Source: Elgaria multicarinata webbii (lineage: Eukaryota; Chordata; Lepidosauria; Squamata; Anguidae). From it: DNA of 64,000 nucleotides. The notes beneath the pieces are model-generated. The model searched no databases. It had not been told where the DNA came from and was given only the letters and a program-made list of their open reading frames with translations. The stretch covers positions 36,936,726 to 37,000,725 of the forward strand of contig NC_086178.1 in the NCBI RefSeq assembly GCF_023053635.1, written 5' to 3'. Positions 1 to 11,789 of this stretch are shown here, in pieces (the stretch's first letter is position 1; the number at the start of each line of letters is the position of its first letter). The position numbers and the translations under genes are program-made.

Positions 1-123
1 CAAGGAGCTCTTGAGAAGACTGTGCTTTCTTTGTTGTTCCTTCAAAGAGAGACACAGCAGTCTACCAGAAACAACAACAACAACCACCCTGATTTTATGC
101 CAGTGAAAAATTATCTGTTTGTA

Positions 124-233
124 GAATCATAGAACAGTAGAGTTGGAAGGGGCCTAAAAAGGCCATCGAGTCCAACCCCCTGCTAGGAGCACCTCAACTT
201 CTGCTCTTAATAAAGCCATGTGGTGCCCTGGAA
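124..233 (-). repeat. CR1 LINE 3'-end fragment, antisense
   Basis: Begins AGAATCATAGAACAGTAGAG and continues with TTGGAAGGGGCC and GAGTCCAACCCCCTGC, the hallmark antisense 3' end of amniote CR1. After about 190 the match fades. Confidence 0.85.
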
Positions 234-904
234 GGGGGGCATCCACAGCAGATACCCAAAGAATGTATTTCAAATCATCTCATTTGATTTTAAAATAACC
301 TCATGTTAAGATGATTTCTCTCCATCTTACAATTCAGTTCAAGCATTAGAGACAGAATCCAATGGGCTGCTGATGCTTCCAGTGATTCTCTTACATCCCA
401 AGCAGCACCCACCATTTGTGGAATGAAGATTTTGCACTTCCGGGGCAACTGAAAATAACTGAAAATGTTCATTTCTCGAACAGGGGAGATTGGTGAAGCT
501 CACTTGAGGGAGCTCCACGAACCTGTCTCAATTGAGAAACTAGGATTTCCGCGCATTTATGGGCTTTCTCTGGGAAGAGCTAGATCTCTGTTGTGTAAGA
601 GCTAGATCTCTGTTGTGCAATGGAATTGGACAACACAAAACTGCAGGGTGAAAGAGAATTGGCAGGGATGTAGGTGCCCCATTGGATTTTATCCTATGAA
701 CATTAGTAGATCAGACCAAAAGCCATGGGTTATATCCCCCTCCAACAAGCTATGCCAGCTGGGTTCAGACAACACGACAAGCTGTGCTCAGGCAGTGATT
801 ATAGAAATCGTGCCCAGCACATACCATGATTTAAATAAGCCACCATGGCTTACATTTTGATCATGCAAACTGGCCTATTGTAATCTTTCCTCATAAGGGA
901 CTTG
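234..904. other. Unassigned stretch
   Basis: No gene recognised. It contains a short direct repeat of AGAGCTAGATCTCTGTTGTG at about 579-617. Near 760-830, GGTTCAGACAACA and a nearby CCATGGCTTA resemble the terminal motifs of the foldback family seen at 9111, 16885 and 21645, so a decayed copy is possible. Confidence 0.3.
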
Positions 905-1860
905 CTCCAGCCCTTAATCATTTTGGTGACTATTTTATGCACCGTTTATAGCTCGATATCATCCTTGCAGTGATTTGAATTGTACATACACAGTTTTTCA
1001 TGGTGCAACAATGGTGTAGTTGCACCAAAGATTTGCATAAAGGCACTACAATACTAGCAGTTTCATTTTTGATTACTTTCTTAATAATCCCCAACATGGA
1101 ATTTGCCTTTTTAATAGGAGCTGCACACCAGGTCAAAAACTGTATGGACCTATCCAACAAACTCTCAAGATCTCTTTCCTCATCAGTCACCGACTGCTCA
1201 AACCCCATCAGCATATATGTGGGAGGATTCCCCCCCCCAATATGCTTCACTTTACACTTGCTTAGACTGACAGATTTGCCACCTTAATGACCATTCCCCA
1301 CATTTGGAGAGATCTTTTTGGAGCTCTTTGCTGTTCCAGGATAAATAATGTGATGTCATCAGCAAACTTGGCACCTCACTGCTCACCCCTAACGCCAAAT
1401 CATTTATGAACAAGTCAAAAAGCACCAGTCCCGATACAGATCTTTGTATTGTTTACATCCTTCCATTGCGAGAACTGACAATTTACTACTTTCTCTTTTC
1501 TGTTCTTTAACTCATTACTGATCCATAAGGACTCATAGCAGAAGCCATGGTAATTCTTCTTAAACAGGACTTTTGGTTCTATGTCCTTGATCATTTTATC
1601 TTTAATACCTTTTAAAAATTGGTGTTACATGCTTCTGATACAGAGGCTGATCTTAGGAAGATGTTACATATGTTAGAAGAATTCTCAGATGGATGCCATC
1701 TGGACCTGGTGATTTTTTAAATTATTACTTTCAGTTTATCAATAATGTCTAGAACTACATCCCAAAGATTTGGTTCTTCTCTACTTGTAAAGAAGCAATT
1801 ACTATATTTCCTCCTCATCTATTGAAATTCAGGCTTGCCTTCAAGGCTTGCTGACCTTTC
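905..1860 (-). repeat. CR1 LINE, ORF2 reverse-transcriptase 3' half, antisense
   Basis: On the minus strand this matches the CR1 region after the reverse-transcriptase core. GATGTCATCAGCAAACTTGG (1352-1371) is the antisense of the conserved 'KFADDT' coding region, and further blocks follow, including the CACACCAGGTCA and CAGTCACCGACTGCTCA segments. Near 1690-1790, CATCTGGACCTGGTGATTTT is the antisense of 'GPDG'. The frame is decayed by many substitutions and small indels. Confidence 0.8.
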
Positions 1861-2706
1861 AATTTAACCCCCTGGAAATTCCACACCCAGGAAGAGGTAG
1901 AATTTCATTTGTTGTCCATCTAGGGCCCGTTTCTATGTAGGTGGTCTGTCAAAGAACAGCAGTCCTTGGACTCCAAACAATTTGATATCTCCTCTACCCC
2001 AAGAGAAATATAGCAGGCTGATCATCTGTCTTTCAATGTGTCCTTTGTCCTGTTATGTCATAAAATTGGCATGACAGCTGCAATTTGAATCAGTATATTC
2101 AGCTTATATGCAGATGTGCTCATATTAATGCCAGTAACTGCAGTCTTGCTTTGCTTCTGTAGGATGATGGATTTATATTAATATTCCTTACTGTCACCAG
2201 AATTCCAGCAACCCTTGGCTGTATCAGGCTGCCTCTATAATAATAATCTCACACTCTGCCTTATCACTGTGTTTCGGATATACACTTCTGGACGATAAGT
2301 TATATCCAGATAAGATTGAATTGTCAGTTCTGACCCTGAAGTGTTCCTTTTTTTTCTCTCCCCAAGGCCAAGTACTTTTTTTCCTGTTTCCAAAGCTCAT
2401 TGTCATGTTAAACTTTGGATAATACTCATGAGGCCTGCTATTTATTTTCTTTAAAACTGTTACCCAATTAACTGATACTTGTCCTGTGTTCTAGAGATCC
2501 TGGCAACCAACCATCTTTATATTATCCAGCATAGCAAAACATTTTCCTAGGTGATCTTTGGCCACTCTTGGTAGGCCACAGCTTGGTTGACTTAGCTAAT
2601 CTCTCATCTTTCCATGCCAATTCTTTGTGATTTCCAGTGGTGTCATGGGTTGCGGGTTTTTTATGTGTAAGAGCTTGTCATAATAGCCCTTATAGACACA
2701 CACCCC

Positions 2707-2708
<2 letters not shown>
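1861..2708. other. Unassigned stretch, possibly older LINE
   Basis: No gene recognised. The first part may continue the CR1 antisense copy, but I cannot identify conserved blocks. The rest looks single-copy. The short open frames are without recognisable domains. Confidence 0.3.

Positions 2709-2758
<50 letters not shown>
2709..2758 (+). repeat. (GA)n microsatellite
   Basis: About 25 uninterrupted GA units. Confidence 0.98.
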
Positions 2759-2761
<3 letters not shown>

Positions 2762-2875
2762 TTCTTTTCTATTATTTATACTCAAAGGAGCTAACACTTT
2801 GGTTTTTTTTAAAAAAAACCATTATAAAACACAGGCATCCAAAACAAACTCACTATTCACTTTATGGGGCAATCT

Positions 2876-2912
2876 CCTGCATAGTAACCTGGGAGTAAGC
2901 TCCCTTAAGCTC
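2876..2912. repeat. Fragment of the 'ACTTACTCCCAGGTAAG' hairpin repeat family
   Basis: The core GTAACCTGGGAGTAAG matches one arm of a short palindromic repeat found at eight places in the window. It is truncated here. Confidence 0.5.
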
Positions 2913-3027
2913 AGTTGTTTTTATTTTTGACTATATAACTTCAACTTGTAAAACACATTGAGTTTAAACAAAATATTTTTGAACAGCTGAAATGAAATCT
3001 TTAGCATTTAATTAGAAATGCAAACTA

Positions 3028-3066
3028 TTTAAAGCACCATGTACACTGATGGTGCTATATAAATTC
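3028..3066 (+). repeat. L2-type LINE 3' terminus, short fragment
   Basis: AAGCACCATGTACACTGATG followed by GTGCTATATAAA matches the 3' end of the longer copy at 34793-35425. Here it is followed by a short CAT-rich tail rather than (TAA)n. Confidence 0.65.
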
Positions 3067-3574
3067 ATCATCATCTTGCCAAAATAAAAAGTGTTATCAT
3101 TTAAACTGCTTGTGTGGAGTGGGCCCCATCAAAGAAACTGTCTAGCTGGTTCTGACTTCTTCTAATCTGTCACAAAGAGGAACTTGAAAGCTCTGTTGTC
3201 ACCTCATTTACTTGCCAGAACAAAGAGGATCTGTCAATTAGCCTGATGCTCTGGGGGGGGAAACTCTGGGGGGAAAGTCCTGGAGCTGCCTATTCATTGA
3301 GGTTAGAAGGACAAGGGAAGGAGAGACATCTTTCCCCATTTTTCCAGGTTTTTCTAGAGATTTACATCTCTAGATTTCACTCCCTAAATGCTCATACAGA
3401 TGACATAATTTGTAGTCAATATGCCTTCTGCTTGGCTACAGAAACCTTGAAGACTGTGCAAAAAAAGCATCTGATGTCCCACAATGAACAAGGCCCCATA
3501 TGCCACTCAAAATGTGCCTAGTAGAGGTATGAGGGCTGTTGGGCTTATTTTACTTATCTATTAAGGTTGGTCAC

Positions 3575-3683
3575 CAGTACATCTCACATGGTTGTTGTTG
3601 TGAGGATAAAATGGAGAGGAGGAGGAGAATTATGTACACTGCTTTGGGTTCCTTGGAGGATATAAATGCAACTATAAAATCCA
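3575..3683 (+). repeat. tRNA-derived SINE (Sauria/ACA type), 3' part only
   Basis: GTTGTTGTGAGGATAAAATG, GAGAGGAGGAG, TGTACACTGCTTTGGGTTCC and TTGGAGGATATAAATGCA form the SINE 3' body. The tRNA-like head is missing. It joins directly to the LINE fragment that follows. Confidence 0.8.
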
Positions 3684-4179
3684 GGGGTGACCATATTACA
3701 CCAATATTAAAATCACTAAACTGGTTGCCAATTAATTTCAGGACGAAGTACAAAGTGTTGGTCATTACCTTTAAAGTCCTACATGGTTTGGGTCCGGGTT
3801 ACCTACGGGATCGCCTTTCCCCATACAATCCACCTCGCACACTCAGGTCTTCTGGGGAGAATTGACTTCAGTCAGCCAAAACCAGGCTGACAACTGTTAT
3901 CCAAAGGACCTTTTCTTCTGTCACCACCAGACTGTAGAATAGTCTGCCAGAGGAGATTCGTCAACTTAACACTCTTTCCAAGATTAAGATAGCTACAAAG
4001 ACTAGTCTCTTCCAGCAAGCCCACCCAGGTGAATTTTAAACCTAAGAATTTTAATATGCCCCGCTTGTTATTTTAACATTGTATTGGTTTTATGTGCTCT
4101 TTTAATTAGTTTTATACATTTGATTTATATTGTATTAATGTTGTTCCCCACCTCGATCCAAAGGAAGAGGCAGGTAAAA
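3684..4179 (+). repeat. L2-clade LINE 3' fragment (subfamily with GYLRDRLSPYNPP)
   Basis: The decayed C-terminus of ORF2 can be read: LNWLPINFRTKYKVLVITFK (residues encoded near 3717-3776), then LHGLGPGYLRDRLSPYNPP and RTLRSSGEN. The 3' end is CCCCACCTCGATCCAAAGG then AGAGGCAGGTAAAAA, running into (ATT)n. The same subfamily lies antisense at 61778-62262. Confidence 0.85.
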
Positions 4180-4239
<60 letters not shown>

Positions 4240-4240
4240 T
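4180..4240 (+). repeat. (ATT)n microsatellite on a LINE tail
   Basis: About 20 ATT units follow the L2-type 3' end with no spacer, so the array probably grew from the LINE tail. Confidence 0.97.
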
Positions 4241-5251
4241 TGTTCCTAGAAGTTATTTTGGAAATGCTGATAAAATGTGCTTTGTGCGAACAGCAAAAGG
4301 TTCATTAGAAAGAAGTATCTTCTCACTTATTTCTTCTCTGTGTGTTCTTCCGTCCCCAGCGCCTAACAACCATCTATTCCACAAGTCCAGGCAACATCTT
4401 TTAGATGTAGATTTTTCATTTGTTTCACAACATGTTTACTAAACAATGTTGCCTTTTTAATTAGACCCTTGCTGTCAGACATTCTCCAAGCCATACGTAA
4501 ATTTGGACTTAAGCCTCAGTAACATTTTGTTGCTCTTTTCTTCTTGCATAATTTGCTTCACACTTATTTGGCTTCTGGTGAATCTTTCCGTAATGGTTAT
4601 ACAGGTCATAGTATGAAAATGGAAGTGATGAAGAGATAAAAAGTCAATCTATCATTCTGATGCCTATGATATGTATACAATCTTACATAGATTACAGGAA
4701 GGGCTTAGCTTTGCTAGTCTAGCAAAGAATTCTTACAAAGTTATGATGATTCATCATATTTCCTGATAGAAAAAACTTAAGCCAAAATTAAGTACTTTTA
4801 GGTCCCATTGACTTAACTGGTCATAAAGACATTGCATCTGTGAGTAGAATTTCCAGATTTCTTTGGAGGAACCCCCAACAGTTAACCTAGTATGAACCCA
4901 ATTTATAATGTAGAAAACCTCAGGCCCATTACTCTTAGTAAGACAATTCATATATTCATCCTCCATTGCTCATAGTATGGCTATTCACATATTTGCCATC
5001 CATATGTTCCATCTCTGGCTTCAACATCTGTGCATTTGGCAGACGGTCAGAAAAGATACGTTACACACACACACAGCTGCGCACATCAAGTCACTCCTTG
5101 TTGATCTTCCACTGAAGACATAGACATGGGGGGAGGGGTGGTCCAGAGGCTGTCCAGATATTGGAAGCATGGAGAGCAGAGGCCATCCCACTCCCTCTTC
5201 CACATGTATATATGCACGTGGAGGAGGAATGTGACCAAAGTGAGATAAGCC
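4241..5251. other. Unassigned, mostly single-copy
   Basis: No gene or recognisable repeat. A short (AC)5 occurs near 5065. Confidence 0.35.
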
Positions 5252-5322
5252 TTCCCCAACCTGGTGCCCTCCAGGTGCAGTTATCGTCTGCAATTCCCAG
5301 CATTCTCGGCTGGCTGGGAGTG
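5252..5322. repeat. hAT MITE fragment (ACTCCCATCA family)
   Basis: GCCTTCCCCAACCTGGTGCC then CTCCAGGTGCAG and CAATTCCCAGCATTCTCGG follow the order of the hAT foldback family seen complete at 38861-38977. The right half is missing. Confidence 0.6.
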
Positions 5323-5421
5323 CACCATGGGTAAAATGATGGCTTTCATCAGACTATCTTAAATTCTCCTATAATCTGTGGTCTGTCTCCAACTTTGCTT
5401 TTTTAAAATGCTTGAGCTATT

Positions 5422-5425
<4 letters not shown>

Positions 5426-5479
<54 letters not shown>
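5426..5479 (+). repeat. (TC)n(AC)n compound microsatellite
   Basis: About 15 TC units run straight into about 12 AC units. Confidence 0.97.
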
Positions 5480-5508
5480 CAACTACCCAGACTACTGCTA
5501 TCTTTGAG

Positions 5509-5620
5509 TAGAATCCAAGTAAAGTCCTACTTAGAGTAGACTCATTAAAATGAATAGGATGTAAATTAGTCATGACTAATTTAATCCTGTTCATTTCAGT
5601 AAGACTTTAGTTGGATTCTA
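5509..5620. mobile_element. Hairpin MITE with TA ends (mariner-like, tentative)
   Basis: Inverted ends TAGAATCCAA...TTGGATTCTA, with arms pairing through TAAAGTC and ATGAAT-AGGAT. The centre is the palindrome AAATTAGTCATGACTAATTT (5552-5571). TA at both ends would fit a TA target duplication. It is about 112 bp and non-coding. Confidence 0.75.
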
Positions 5621-5670
5621 CCCTTTGACTCTAAACTTTGTCTTTGTCCAACTTTACATAATAACCCTTC

Positions 5671-6145
5671 GGCCTTTGCTAGACCTAAGTGAAAATCCGG
5701 TGGAGAGGAGGGGAGACCTCACATTATGAATAACGCGAGATCTCACCCTCGTTTACACGCAAGGTGAGATGAGCTCAAGAAGAGAGCCGTCGCACCCGCC
5801 ATTTTTTAATTATTATTCTGAAAGTGGCAGGAGCAGTCCATAGGTCCAGCGCAAAGGTAAGTGGGTTGTTGTTGTTTTTAATTTTACCAACTTTCCCCAC
5901 TCCTCCCACCCTAGCCCCGATGGGCACAGCGCAGAGCCAGGAAAAGCCGCGGAAGCTGGCAACACACTCACGGCCTCAGGCTCAGCCTGAGACCGCGAGA
6001 AAAAGCAGGCCCAAAGTGTAGGGCTTTATCCCAGGACCGGGGAGAGATGATCCCTCCCTGAACCCGGGATCCCCTGTGCATCATCTGGATGCACAGGGGC
6101 AATCCCAGGTATCAGCCCAGGATAACCCCTGGTCTAGCAAAGGCC
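5671..6145. mobile_element. Foldback DNA transposon family C, copy C1 (475 bp)
   Basis: Perfect 15-bp terminal inverted repeats GGCCTTTGCTAGACC, flanked on both sides by TTC (5668-5670 and 6146-6148), read as a 3-bp target duplication. The interior is non-coding, with GATCTCACCCTCGTTTACAC near the left end and ATCATCTGGATGCACAGGGG near the right. It is shared with C2 at 32842. PIF/Harbinger makes 3-bp duplications, but usually TWA, so the superfamily is open. Confidence 0.88.
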
Positions 6146-6148
6146 TTC

Positions 6149-7035
6149 ATCTCAAACAAGATGAGGTGATAAGCCTGTCACTTGGAAGTACATCAGGGTT
6201 ATTAAAAATGAATTGCAGGACATTGCACATGGACATTTAGCCCTTCGCTTCCCCACCGCCCTCCAGTAAAACTGCCATTTGCTCTCTTCCAATGCCACTA
6301 AGGAAGCCCTCTGAATTCTGAGGAGCCTTATTCGCAAATTTAGAAAATGGCAGTGTGACAAGATGGAAAACCAAAGAACTGTGTTAATATGCCCTTGTTC
6401 TTGTTGTTTTAAAAGGAGAGCTTATAAACAGGCTTGGCGAAAACAAGCTATGAGAATTAATATTTTTACACGGCTGCCGCTGTTTATAAAATAGAGTCAA
6501 CCAATTACATTGATGCCAAGGGTGTGTGTGTTCTAGCGCATAATGAATCAGACCTTTAAAAATGGTACTTACTGTGTACAGGTTAAACAGACAAGAATCT
6601 AATTCATTTGGACATACAGGGAGATTGCAGAATGTGGATGTGTTTAATTCCAACCTAATCAGAGGAATTTCCCCCCACCCCCAGTCCTTTTTTTCCTTTT
6701 TTTTTTTTTTTTTTTAAGGTTGTTGTTAAGCTCACTTCCAGACAAAGTGTGTCATAAGCCGTGTGGCCCCCGGCATTCTTCACACTGCCGTATTCTTCTG
6801 ACAGCTACAAAACTACATTAACTGCAGCACACGCCATTATCATTTCTGCGGTAAAAGCTTGAAAGAGTCTGAAAGCAAAAAAAAGAAGCTATTGGGGAAG
6901 AGAGTGTAGTACACAAAATGGCTTAGATATTGTCTTATGGCCAAAGGAATTTTATTTTGGATTTATTGATTGATTTGTTTCATTTTTATACTCAAATAAT
7001 ATATTCAAATAATATATTTGTATGTAGTGTGTAGT
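6149..7035. other. Single-copy stretch, possible conserved non-coding DNA
   Basis: No gene. 6150-6660 has balanced composition without repeats. A poly-T run lies near 6690-6716. Conservation would need an alignment. Confidence 0.3.
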
Positions 7036-7800
7036 ATTCCCACATGTCCGATCACCACCCAGCTGGTACGGCTTGGGCGGAGGACAGTTTTTGCGGGCGG
7101 GGGGGGAGCCAGAAATAAAAGAAAGATGCAGCGTGTGCTCCACACGCATACAGCCTCATGAGGTGGGTATGGAGCCAAGCATATAAAGGCTCACCCCCAC
7201 GAGGCAATCGGCCTCTTTTAATTTTGGCCCCACCCACGCTCCCTACAAACCAGTATGGGAATAACCAGTCATCCCCTTTGTAGGGGAGGCTGAGTAGGAA
7301 TTTTCCCTGTCATTTAGTAATGTGCAGGTTTTTGCCTACTCCATACTGGATCCAATTTTTAGAAGTGGAGGAGAAATAGATTAATTATAAATGGCAGGGT
7401 TGTGCGGGAATTTTGGGGATTCAGGACAGGGACGGTGAGCACTCTGGCACCTTTATGGTGATTGGCAATCCAGAGGTTCTGCTCCTTGGGGGATTTGCAG
7501 CTTTCGTGCCTGGATATGGTTTGCCTTTGGGGACCTTCTTGTCTCATCTACTTGGCTGTGCAGCCTGAATGGAGATGTTGCAGGTCAGTCTCACCAAACA
7601 CACAAGTGTAGTTGAAAAGGGAGCCGGGTCACCAGACCCCTGTTTTCAGCTGAGTGGCTCACCCTGATGGGCAGGCTAGTTGCCTGAGGAAATAAGCTTG
7701 ATTCCCACAGTTCACACACAGATCCATGGAGGGGAAAATCTCCATGTGTAAATAAAGAGGCCCTATTTAATCCCAAGCTCTGGTGTCTGTGTGTTTATTT
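7036..7800. mobile_element. Retroelement fossil related to the one at 17375 (fragment)
   Basis: CACCCAGCTGGTACGGCTTG (7057-7076) closely resembles a block at 17382-17401. GGGACGGTGAGCACTCTGGC near 7430 resembles one near 18550. The copy is partial, broken and non-functional. An AATAAAG near 7750 could be a terminal processing signal. Family is tentative (YR/DIRS-like or LTR kin). Confidence 0.45.
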
Positions 7801-8296
7801 CTGGGACTTCCTTCTCTGCTCACAATCTGCCCCCCTTGCTTTCAATGTTATACTGAACCATTGGTATCTGTGGCTATTGTGATAAACAATACAGGACACA
7901 ATTGCTTGCTTTTGCTTTTTGGCATTTTAGCCGTTCTCCTAACCTTTTGCCATGACGCAGCATTTAACTGACTTTTTTGCCACTGATTTCGCATGCATTA
8001 TTTATTTAAATATATGCACTTTGGCCTATGGTGATGTATAAATGAGGAATAGGGGATAGTGTGCTCAAATGGATGGGATGACTCAAAATATAAAGGCAAG
8101 ACTGCATCCATAACGCGGAATCATTCATCAAGGTCTGTTTCATGAGTGTGTTTTTATGGCGTTGTGTTTCTGTTTTGCTTTTACATTCTGAGTAGTGATT
8201 CAGAAGATTCAGCTCTGAGATTGTCTTGCTCACAGGAGCAGTTACAGGACTGGTGATAGGAAGCTACAATTTACCAAGGGTAAAATGCTACTAGCG
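7801..8296. other. Unassigned stretch
   Basis: No gene or repeat recognised. Confidence 0.3.
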
Positions 8297-8309
8297 CAAC
8301 TATCCTAAA

Positions 8310-8361
<52 letters not shown>

Positions 8362-8400
8362 TATATAGCACCATCAATGTACATGGCGCTGTAACATGCA
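8297..8400 (-). repeat. (TTA)n plus L2-type LINE 3' end, antisense
   Basis: About 17 ATT units at 8310-8361, then TATATAGCACCATCAATGTA and CATGGCGCTGTA, the antisense of the L2 3' terminus seen at 35360-35425. Confidence 0.85.
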
Positions 8401-8404
8401 TATT

Positions 8405-8472
8405 AGGGAGTAAGCTACATGGAAGTCAGAGGGACTGACTTCCGAGTAGACATGCATATGGTTGTGCTGCCA
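8405..8472. repeat. 'ACTTACTCCCAGGTAAG' hairpin repeat, diverged copy
   Basis: GGGAGTAAGCTACATGGAAG followed by ACTGACTTCCGAGTAGACAT matches the two arms of the family. Confidence 0.55.
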
Positions 8473-8677
8473 TAGGAGCATTCTATGGAAAGGAATAAAA
8501 TTGTAAGCATGTTTCTTTTCAACAACAAAAATGCTGACATCCTACCAGACAAGGAGGTACATCTGGAAGATGGTCTACAAGTTACATGGAAGACAGTAGC
8601 CAGCCAAGGAATAAGGGGCACTTTCTCACATTACCTTTGCATACCTCCAATATTTACAGATGCAAATAGGGACAGGC

Positions 8678-8883
8678 CAGTGGAGGCTGGTGCTTCCAGT
8701 TCCAGTAGGGCTGTGATTACAGTCAGACCAGCCAGAACTCCAAAGGAGCTATCCAAAGTGCTGGACCCAGCCCCAAAATAGGTTCAGCACCTTGGAGAGC
8801 TTCTTTAGAGTTCTGGCTGATTCTGACTGAAATGCAAAATGGATTCACAGCCCCACCTAAATCAAAGCCACCAGCCTCTACTG
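8678..8883. mobile_element. hAT foldback MITE family A, copy A1 (206 bp)
   Basis: Ends CAGTGGAGGCTGGTG...CACCAGCCTCTACTG, with internal arms pairing (GTCAGACCAGCCAGAACTCC against its complement near 8808-8828). Flanks GGACAGGC (8670-8677) and GGACAGGT (8884-8891) form an 8-bp target duplication with one difference, which is diagnostic for hAT. It is non-coding. Confidence 0.93.
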
Positions 8884-8977
8884 GGACAGGTATATCATAC
8901 CCTTAATTCTCATATCAAGAAACACTGCTCAAGCTCTTCCCCCTTCCCTTACACAAAGATCCGTTTAGTTGGAAGGG

Positions 8978-9225
8978 GCTTGTTAACCATGCAATATAGC
9001 TTATTTCTCTTGAACAGGACAAGTGAGAACCCATAGTTTATTGTTGGGTTGTTCAGGGTGGCTAAGAAGCCACATTGCATGGTTAACAAGCATCCTGCAG
9101 AAAATGTCCTGGGTTCAGACAACATGCTAACCCATGGTTCAACAAACAACCCATGGTTCAACAGCATTTAACCACTGAGTGTGAGTTACTGTGTGAATAA
9201 CCATTCTGTGTGAACTGTCTGACCA
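8978..9225. mobile_element. Foldback MITE family F, composite copy
   Basis: The outer part has 18-bp perfect arms GCTTGTTAACCATGCAAT at 8978-8995 and 9074-9091. The inner part, 9111-9225, starts GGGTTCAGACAACATGCTAA and ends in a diverged complement GTGTGAACTGTCTGACC. Related copies lie at 16885 and 21645. No clear target duplication. Confidence 0.6.
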
Positions 9226-9227
9226 CT

Positions 9228-9535
9228 TTGACCATTAGGAAGCTTTCCCTGATGTTTCTGTAACTTAAAACCATTATTTTGTGTCCTACAATCTTGGGCA
9301 GGATCTACACTACTGCTTTATAATGGTTTATAACCGTATTGACAAATGTTCGAGCCCAGGACACATTCCATATACTGTTTTCAAACCGCTTTCAAAGTGT
9401 TATGTCCTGCTTGGTGTAGATCTGGCCTTGGTATATGGAGAATAAGTTACAATGTTATTCTGTGTTACAACCCCTTAGTTACTTGAAAAGTGCATTGCTG
9501 AAAGATCCACTCCATCTGCTTTTTGTTACATTGAT
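9228..9535 (-). repeat. CR1 LINE 3' fragment, antisense, split by a MITE
   Basis: TTAGGAAGCTTTCCCTGATG and TTTTGTGTCCTACAAT (to 9297) are CR1 antisense. The element resumes after 9432 with GAATAAGTTACAATG, TGTTACAACCCCTTAGTTAC and TTGAAAAGTGC. MITE B1 (9298-9426) lies between the halves. Confidence 0.75.
9298..9426. mobile_element. Foldback MITE family B, copy B1 (129 bp)
   Basis: Ends GCAGGATCTACAC and GTGTAGATCTGGC are inverted, with a one-base difference in spacing. CTTGG occurs immediately on both sides (9293-9297 and 9427-9431), giving a 5-bp target duplication inside CR1. Interior arms include AATGGTTTATAACCG and CAAACCGCTTTCAAAG. Non-coding. Confidence 0.88.
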
Positions 9536-10588
<1,053 letters not shown>

Positions 10589-10734
10589 AATAGCTTTGAA
10601 ACTAGATAGGAGAGAGTTATTGGACAGTCAATTACATTACAGGGGTTGAAGAAAATATAGGCCCAACATCTTCACCCTGCATTAATATAATAGAACCACT
10701 ATAAAAGATTCTATCTACTAACTGATACCTAATC

Positions 10735-10905
10735 AATTGAGTCACATTTATAGGAACTGTGAAGATGGGCACTGGCAATGTGAAAATAACAATGCTGATT
10801 TCATGCATATTTGGTGGGACTGCCCTCTAATTAATTGCTTTTGGCTAAATATTACATACCATATATTACCAATAACTACAGATATTTCTATATCCTCTAA
10901 CCATC
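10735..10905 (+). repeat. L1-clade LINE ORF2 C-terminal fragment
   Basis: The reading GHWQCENNNADFMHIWWDCP followed by LINCFWLNI matches the L1 ORF2 C-terminal signature (C..C, F.HIWW.C, FW..I). Everything before and after is lost or too diverged. Confidence 0.65.
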
Positions 10906-11066
10906 CTACTTGGTTATATAGATTATCAGCTAGGTCCTATACATAAATAAATGGTTTGTATTCTATTGATTGCCCGCTAGGATTTTGTTCGTTTGCCAGA
11001 AACTGGAGGAGTAAAGCTATCCCAAAGAACGTTTGTGTGACGTTTAGGAGGTTGCAGAGTTGACTG

Positions 11067-11380
11067 AAGCCCTATTCAGGTGTTCAACACAAAATGAGGG
11101 CTCCAAGTGGGTCCTGGGATGGGTTGTTGAACTGGCAAGACCTGAAAGGGAGTTCTACTCATATTAGCTTGAACACAAGTAGAACTACCAGCACGCTCAG
11201 CAGCCCATTCAAATGAATGTGAGTAAAATTCCCTTTCAGACCTTGCCAATTCAACATGGCAAGGTCAGAACTGAAGGGGGCACAACCCGGAGATGTAAGG
11301 GGCAGGGGCAGAGTACCAGGCTCCAATCCAATACCCACTTTGAGCACTCATATGTTCTCTTGAACACCTGAATAGGGCTT
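11067..11380. mobile_element. Long foldback element with 21-bp perfect terminal inverted repeats (314 bp)
   Basis: Left end AAGCCCTATTCAGGTGTTCA (11067-11086, plus one base) is exactly complementary to the right end 11360-11380. Inner segments also pair: TTGAACTGGCAAGACCTGAA near 11128 with its complement near 11235. Non-coding. No convincing target duplication, so the superfamily is unknown. Confidence 0.85.
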
Positions 11381-11789
11381 AATTGGACAGCATGTGTCGG
11401 TTTAAGAGATGACAGAAAACAGTCTGCCTGTTTTTCTAATGTCTGGCACCCTTTTAATGACTTTTTGAAGGCTAGATAAAACTTGGATGTTGATAGATTT
11501 AAATGTTTTTCCTTGTTATAATCCAATTAAAATGTGAAATTTGTCACCTTCTATCTACACTTGTCTAATAACATGCCAGCTAGATGTTCTGAATTATATT
11601 TTGTGTGAATGTTAGGTAATGTTGATTCTTGGAGGGGGTTATCTTAATATTATATTTGTTTAGAATATGTATTCTATTTCCATACACACACACACACAAA
11701 CAAAGGTAATGCCTTCAGATGTGAGTAAACCCTCAAGAACAAACATGTTTTGAGTGTCACTTAACTTCTGCCAGAGCCCATGAGAGCTT

